From positions 1 to 64,000 of the forward strand of contig DASPVV010000078.1 in assembly GCA_035622175.1 (NCBI GenBank): DNA of 64,000 nt, given 5' to 3'. The DNA comes from JAFAGX01 sp035622175. Lineage in GTDB: Bacteria; Acidobacteriota; Terriglobia; Terriglobales; Acidobacteriaceae. The position numbers were made by a program, and so were the translations under genes. The notes under the pieces are model-generated. The model was given only the letters and a program-made list of their open reading frames with translations. It made no database searches and had not been told where the DNA came from. Below, one piece after another: positions 60,407 to 64,000 of this stretch (the stretch's first letter is position 1; each line of letters begins with the position of its first letter).

Positions 60407-60557
60407 GCGGGGTTCGTCAGAAAAGCGTTCGGGCCAGAGGCCTCTGCGCTCTCTTGAAATAGGGATTGTGCTCACCAGGGCCGCCAAACCGAAAGTGAGT
60501 TCAATCCCTCAACCCCTACAACGAAAAGCTGGGCCAGCTGGTCAGCCCAGCTTTTTT
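60407..60557 (+). ncRNA. Candidate small RNA ending in an intrinsic terminator
   Basis: No protein frame with a ribosome site is present, but the sequence is highly structured. AGGGATTG-TG-CTCAC (60461-60475) pairs with GTGAG-TT-CAATCCCT (60495-60509), giving 13 pairs with one 2x2 internal loop and a 19-base loop. A perfect 11-bp terminator hairpin with T6 follows 14 bases later. The 5' part holds the palindrome CAGAGGCCTCTG. No match to tRNA, tmRNA, SRP RNA, RNase P or 6S RNA was found by eye. A free-standing regulatory RNA is the simplest reading. Confidence 0.5.
60524..60557 (+). terminator. Strong intrinsic terminator
   Basis: AAAAGCTGGGC (60524-60534) and GCCCAGCTTTT (60545-60555) form a perfect 11-bp stem with a ten-base loop, running into six T (60552-60557). 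No plus-strand protein gene ends nearby, so it most likely ends a small RNA. Confidence 0.85.
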
Positions 60558-60946
60558 GCTACCGTAATCAGATACGTTGCCGCGCGTTTAAAAGTTCTGT
60601 TTCGCTCAAATCCATAGTCACGGCGTTGGACGCATCGCGCGCGCGGTTGTTAGCAATCCCTCCCTGTAACAAGGTGTAATGTTTTGTGAATCCCTGCGCG
60701 CGATTGTGACAACCTGTCGAATCCTCGCGCCCACAGGGCGTTTCCTCGTTCTCTTGCATGCCGGAGGCCATTAGAGGGCCATGAGGAGATGCGATAAAGT
60801 CTTCCCCGCAAGGGGGCTGCGCGGGGAGTTCCATGGGCAGAGCTGTTCACGGCTGGGATCGAGCGTGCGAAAGCGGACACTGTTCGAGCGGCGCATTCAG
60901 AGCACTCGGTGAATTGGGAACGGCCCGCACAGGATGCGAGGCGGGC
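60558..60946. other. Intergenic region without a recognised gene
   Basis: About 390 bases between the small-RNA terminator and the 3' end of the next minus-strand gene. Minus frames at 60568-60834 and 60650-60880 lack family signals and ribosome sites. No repeat or RNA gene was seen. Confidence 0.45.
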
Positions 60947-62026
60947 TCAGGGTTTGGTCGGATCGTGGCTAGGTGTCTTCGGCGTTAACTTCCGAATGAT
61001 AAATTCCTGCATCACATTGGTGAGGGCAGTGGCCGCAATCCCGATCGCCGCGTTTTCGAAGGTTAATTCCGCTCCATCCCGATCTTGGGCTGGATAGTAG
61101 ATGTTTGAAATACCACCTGAAGCCAGGCTTCCCAGGATATTTGAATAATTCGGCTGCCATCGTCGATTGTCGCCCTTGCAAATCAGGGAAGTGGCCATGG
61201 CGTACAGAAAGCGTGATCGTATGCTGCCGGTTCCCTTGTAGAAATAGCGCGGATCTTGTTTCAGAAGCCACGGCAGAATTGCGCCTCCGATATAGGTGCC
61301 GGAAACCGTGTCGGCGTAGCCGGCGCCGTAGCGCTTGGCATAACCTTTAAACCCCTGCCCATATCCAATGAAGTGATTTTGCGCCTGCTCTATGCCGGCG
61401 ATGGCCCCCACCATACCGAAGGTAACCGGATCGATCACCGTCTTCCAGGCGAGCTGGAACTTTTGTTTCGGGCTCAAGGGAACGGCGTTGGGGATGTAGG
61501 TGACATAGAAATTGGGAATCACGCCGAGCACACGCTGCTTCTCTTCCACCTTGATTTGCTCTTCGGCCACCTCGCTCGGCGTGAGTCCGACCTGCACGTC
61601 GGTGTTAGCGGCAGCAATCTTCATCACGATCTGCGGTTCCGTCTCGAACTCTCCCGGATGCAGGATTCCCGGGATGATCTGGGTCTCGAAGCCCTCCCAC
61701 GTAATGGAAAGCTGGAATGGTCCGGGAGCGATGTTGGTGAAACAGAATTGCCCATCGGCGCCGGTGAGCACGTCTCGAGGTTGGGATTGACCTTCACCCG
61801 TAAGCCTCACCTGGGCTCCGGCGATGACCGCTCCGGTTTCGTCCACCACGTCACCCCGGATGCCTCCGGACAATCGCGGAGCGGACAGGGAGTCGCAGGC
61901 GGAGGTTACTGCCGCCGGTTGCGAATTCGGCAGGGGCGTGGATGGAGAGGTCTGTCCTTGGCCGGACAATGCCCCGCCCGAGCCGATCAACGCAAGAACA
62001 ATGAGTCCAGACCTGAACCGAAGCAT
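60947..62026 (-). CDS. Secreted protein with carboxypeptidase-regulatory domain
   Basis: About 359 residues. A signal peptide (MLRFRSGLIVLALIGSGGAL, cleavage near SGQG) is followed by a carboxypeptidase-regulatory-like beta-sandwich (about 50-135; GGIRGDVVDETGAVIAGAQV, QFCFTNIAPGPFQLSITWEG). A C-terminal region rich in Gly, Tyr and Ala (GYGQGFKGYAKRYGAGYADT) has short hydrophobic stretches, suggesting membrane association. The second half follows a pattern seen in many Acidobacteriota proteins of unknown role. GAGG lies just before ATG 62026; a GTG at 62038 with GAGGG is an alternative start. Confidence 0.75.
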   Translation of the reverse strand: MLRFRSGLIVLALIGSGGALSGQGQTSPSTPLPNSQPAAVTSACDSLSAPRLSGGIRGDVVDETGAVIAGAQVRLTGEGQSQPRDVLTGADGQFCFTNIAPGPFQLSITWEGFETQIIPGILHPGEFETEPQIVMKIAAANTDVQVGLTPSEVAEEQIKVEEKQRVLGVIPNFYVTYIPNAVPLSPKQKFQLAWKTVIDPVTFGMVGAIAGIEQAQNHFIGYGQGFKGYAKRYGAGYADTVSGTYIGGAILPWLLKQDPRYFYKGTGSIRSRFLYAMATSLICKGDNRRWQPNYSNILGSLASGGISNIYYPAQDRDGAELTFENAAIGIAATALTNVMQEFIIRKLTPKTPSHDPTKP

Positions 62027-62421
62027 AAACCTCTTCACTTTACCCTCTTCCGCATTTCCCGTCCAAATCACCAAAGTTGATCCCTTTCCGTACCCCTGGT
62101 GCCGAAACCGAAGCTGGTTCAGCCCCCTTCCGCCCCCACGAATGGCGTTGTCCGAAGTCCAGGTTACCGAGGTGATGTGGATGCTGATGCCGTCGTTCCG
62201 CTGTCCGTTGCCCGGGAGTTCTGTGTCGACCGGGAACGAAAAGGAAAAAGAAGAGGTGGGGGTGAACTCAGGAGCGAGTCGTCACGGCACTCGAACGATC
62301 GAGCGCGATCCCGCAGAAGTCCCTGGCGAGCAGCAGAGCGACGTCCGAAGCCAGAGGGTGCCGCATCGCCGGAGGTCGCCTACTTTGCCCCTCCCGATGG
62401 AAGAACGTTCCGGATCTGTCG
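62027..62421. other. Intergenic region
   Basis: About 395 bases between two minus-strand genes. It should contain the promoter of the gene ending at 60947. Plus-strand frames across it (for example 62099-62425) are Arg/Ser/Gly-rich and lack ribosome sites. No RNA gene or repeat was recognised. Confidence 0.4.
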
Positions 62422-62709
62422 CTAGTCTCGGGCGCGGAGGATGAGAGCTTGACGATATCCGCGCCGGTAGCCTTCCCGAAACGCTGCGCGGTTCTCCTCG
62501 CTGGCCCAACGTCCGGCCGCGCTGCGCGGTTCATTGCCATTTCTGGCGGCCAGCTGTCCGAGATACAAACCATCGCGAAATGGCGCGCTGTTTTCCATCA
62601 AGGCGCTGGCATTCGAATGGATCGATCGCGCGCGCATCGCGCTCCTCACCGTGGCTGCCGAGCCCGCGCTCAGCGCGATCGCAAGTATATACAGGCTGAT
62701 CGTTCTCAT
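62422..62709 (-). CDS. Small secreted hypothetical protein
   Basis: A 95-residue protein with an N-terminal signal sequence (MRTISLYILAIALSAGSAAT) and a mature part of about 75 residues rich in Arg, Ala and Asn. It contains FRDGLYLGQLAARNGNEP and the similar FREGYRRGYRQALILRARD, an internal echo of FR-x-G-Y/L-x-x-G. AAGGTGAG lies before the ATG. The mature part is positively charged. No family is recognised. Confidence 0.65.
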   Translation of the reverse strand: MRTISLYILAIALSAGSAATVRSAMRARSIHSNASALMENSAPFRDGLYLGQLAARNGNEPRSAAGRWASEENRAAFREGYRRGYRQALILRARD

Positions 62710-63047
62710 GGTTGCTCACCTTTAGTTGTAATGAACCGACACGCTGGATTGGACGAGAAATCACGAATCCTGGGAGTAAGAAGTGGGTGAGCTGGCGGTA
62801 AACTCTGATGCAAGGCGGATGCCTCCGCCAAGCGATCGCCCATGCGCTTACGAATTCCGCGGTTGCGGAGGAGAAAACTGCGCTGCCCGGGCGCGGTCGT
62901 TAAGATGGTTTACACGGAATTTACATCCCGCCGTCGGGCGGTACCCTAAACTAGGAGTGGCAGAAAGGCCGCGAACCGGATCGGCCCGGCCCCTTACAAT
63001 GCCCCCAATGCAGATGACGGTTACAAAACTGCGCGGCTCTTGGCATC
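62710..63047. other. Divergent intergenic region
   Basis: About 340 bases between the small secreted protein (minus) and the membrane protein at 63048 (plus), so it should hold both promoters. No clear promoter pair, operator or RNA gene was identified. Confidence 0.4.
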
Positions 63048-64000
63048 GTGAAACATCCCTTTAAGAATGTTCGCTGGTACATTCTGCTCCTCGGGTTGGC
63101 AGCGGCTCTGATCCTGCTGGCGGTGTTCGAATACCGCTCGACTCGCCAGTTGAGCGACGCCACTTCCGATGAAATGCGGGCCACGCTGCACGCGGCACTC
63201 ATGGATTTTCGACGGGGGCTCGAGAATGAACTTGTTCCCATCAGCCGTGATCTCCAACCCGCGCTCGACGGGCAGCGACAGGATTACTTACAGCAACTTG
63301 CCGGCGGATTTGCGGAGTGGCGACGAACGGCGGCTCATCCCGATTTGGTCAGCGGTGTTTTTGTGGGGCGCTTGGTCGGTCGAGAGGACTCCGCCTGTCT
63401 GCGACTCGACGCGGCTCGTGGCGAATTTCTATCGGTCCCATGGCCTTCAGAGTTTGCCGCCTTGCGCACAGAGCTCGAGAGAATGTCCCCGAATCCCCTT
63501 CGCAACCCGCATGAATTTGCTGCGGGAGATGAACCTGGGCCGCGACCGCCCTTGCCGCCTGGTTTTCGAGGGGCGCCGCCATGGTGGATTGACGAACAGG
63601 TGCCGGCCTTGGTGCACCTCCATGCGCCGGCGGGCGCGGGTGTCCGTCCGCAGGGAAAACCGCCGGAGGCAACCTGGGTCATCGTTCCACTCGATCGCGA
63701 CGTGTTGGTAAAACAAGTTTTTCGAGAACTGGCGCAACGCTATTTCAGTGGAAACGACGGCTTGGACTACCGGATCGCGGTGCTGAGTGGCACCGAAGGC
63801 CAACCACCCATTTACTCCTCGGAAGCAGGACCGCTCGGAAGCGAGGGCAGATTTGCTCCCGATGCGGCGCTCCCTTTGTTTGGTCCTCCGCTGCTCGCCG
63901 GCCTCCCAACCTCGACCGGGACGAAGCCTCTTCTTCCTACGGACCAGCTGGCGAGCGAAGCCGGACCAAGGCCGGGCGAGCCGCAAGCAGGGAAAGGCCC
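63048..64000 (+). CDS. N-terminal part of a membrane protein, possibly a sensor kinase
   Basis: The frame from GTG 63048 stays open to the end of the window (317 codons), so the 3' end is missing. One membrane helix (WYILLLGLAAALILLAVFEY, about residues 9-28) is followed by a long extracytoplasmic region. This starts with a helix (STRQLSDATSDEMRATLHAA) and continues with mixed alpha/beta sequence and a Pro-rich segment. The layout is that of a sensor histidine kinase or similar receptor, whose kinase domain would lie beyond 64000. No catalytic motif is visible yet. Alternative starts are limited, because the ATG codons upstream (63008, 63014) are in other frames. Confidence 0.7.
   Translation, partial: MKHPFKNVRWYILLLGLAAALILLAVFEYRSTRQLSDATSDEMRATLHAALMDFRRGLENELVPISRDLQPALDGQRQDYLQQLAGGFAEWRRTAAHPDLVSGVFVGRLVGREDSACLRLDAARGEFLSVPWPSEFAALRTELERMSPNPLRNPHEFAAGDEPGPRPPLPPGFRGAPPWWIDEQVPALVHLHAPAGAGVRPQGKPPEATWVIVPLDRDVLVKQVFRELAQRYFSGNDGLDYRIAVLSGTEGQPPIYSSEAGPLGSEGRFAPDAALPLFGPPLLAGLPTSTGTKPLLPTDQLASEAGPRPGEPQAGKG

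Noticed and set aside
60461..60509. tRNA (possibly tRNA-Sec), suggested by a GTTCAATCC-like T-arm
   Set aside because: The T-stem does not pair, there is no acceptor stem, anticodon arm or CCA, and the bases form instead one long hairpin.

Overview
The window is GC-rich, densely coded bacterial DNA that looks chromosomal. It most likely comes from an Acidobacteriota (Terriglobia-like) genome. The grounds are an orphan ADOP-type MacB/FtsX permease behind its own PadR repressor, a ~1,200-residue TonB-dependent receptor with an N-terminal carboxypeptidase-regulatory domain, a sortilin/BNR-repeat protein and many small secreted conserved hypotheticals. No rRNA, tRNA, CRISPR array, insertion sequence or intact prophage was recognised.

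Layout. 1-6.8 kb: end of a BNR-repeat protein, a serine beta-lactamase-family hydrolase, and a lactate module (lactate permease plus FMN-dependent 2-hydroxyacid dehydrogenase). 6.9-11.5 kb: a four-gene Gld-like ABC cassette (ATPase, permease, GldG-like, DUF4340). 11.7-17.7 kb: aldo/keto reductase, a small protein, a fused acyl-ligase/ACP/acyltransferase, a sugar-binding-like protein without signal peptide, and an AhpD-like gene with an in-frame TGA at its redox cysteine. 18-21.5 kb: HU, isocitrate lyase and a divergent LysR regulator with a clear LysR-type site between them. 21.6-27.7 kb: DUF1376/DnaC-like replication pair, TonB receptor with a small TonB-domain protein, PilZ protein. 27.9-35.8 kb: paired half-size EamA transporters, short UvrC-like protein, DinB, TldD/TldE, Nudix, small proteins. 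35.7-38.8 kb: ADOP permease and PadR. 39-44 kb: selD with an in-frame TGA at its catalytic cysteine, aldo/keto reductase, membrane protein, acyl-CoA carboxylase beta chain, then an 850-base gene-poor stretch. 44.5-54.9 kb: OppD-like ATPase, phosphoesterase, thioesterase, PEP-mutase-family protein, tilS-hpt-ftsH, thiL and an M23 peptidase behind a structured leader. 55-60.3 kb: small proteins and a cysM-mec-cysO-moeZ cluster. 60.3-64 kb: a candidate small RNA, secreted proteins and the start of a membrane protein resembling a sensor.

Two results stand out. First, two genes (selD and the AhpD-like gene) each carry an in-frame TGA exactly where the family has its catalytic Cys. Each TGA is followed by a perfect 7-bp hairpin with a three-base loop starting with G, as expected for a bacterial SECIS. 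Both are therefore read as selenoproteins, and the AhpD-like gene would be lost or called a pseudogene by routine annotation. Second, the cysM-mec-cysO-moeZ cluster matches the mycobacterial protein-thiocarboxylate cysteine pathway, but its CysO ends Gly-Gly-Trp-His-Cys instead of Gly-Gly. The carrier would have to be trimmed before use, plausibly by the adjacent JAMM protease.

Regulation visible in the sequence includes a LysR T-N11-A palindrome centred at about -65 of a predicted aceA promoter, a PadR promoter lying inside a long inverted repeat, a possibly leaderless gene, and two structured RNA candidates. All functions are read from motifs and family knowledge; no database search was run.
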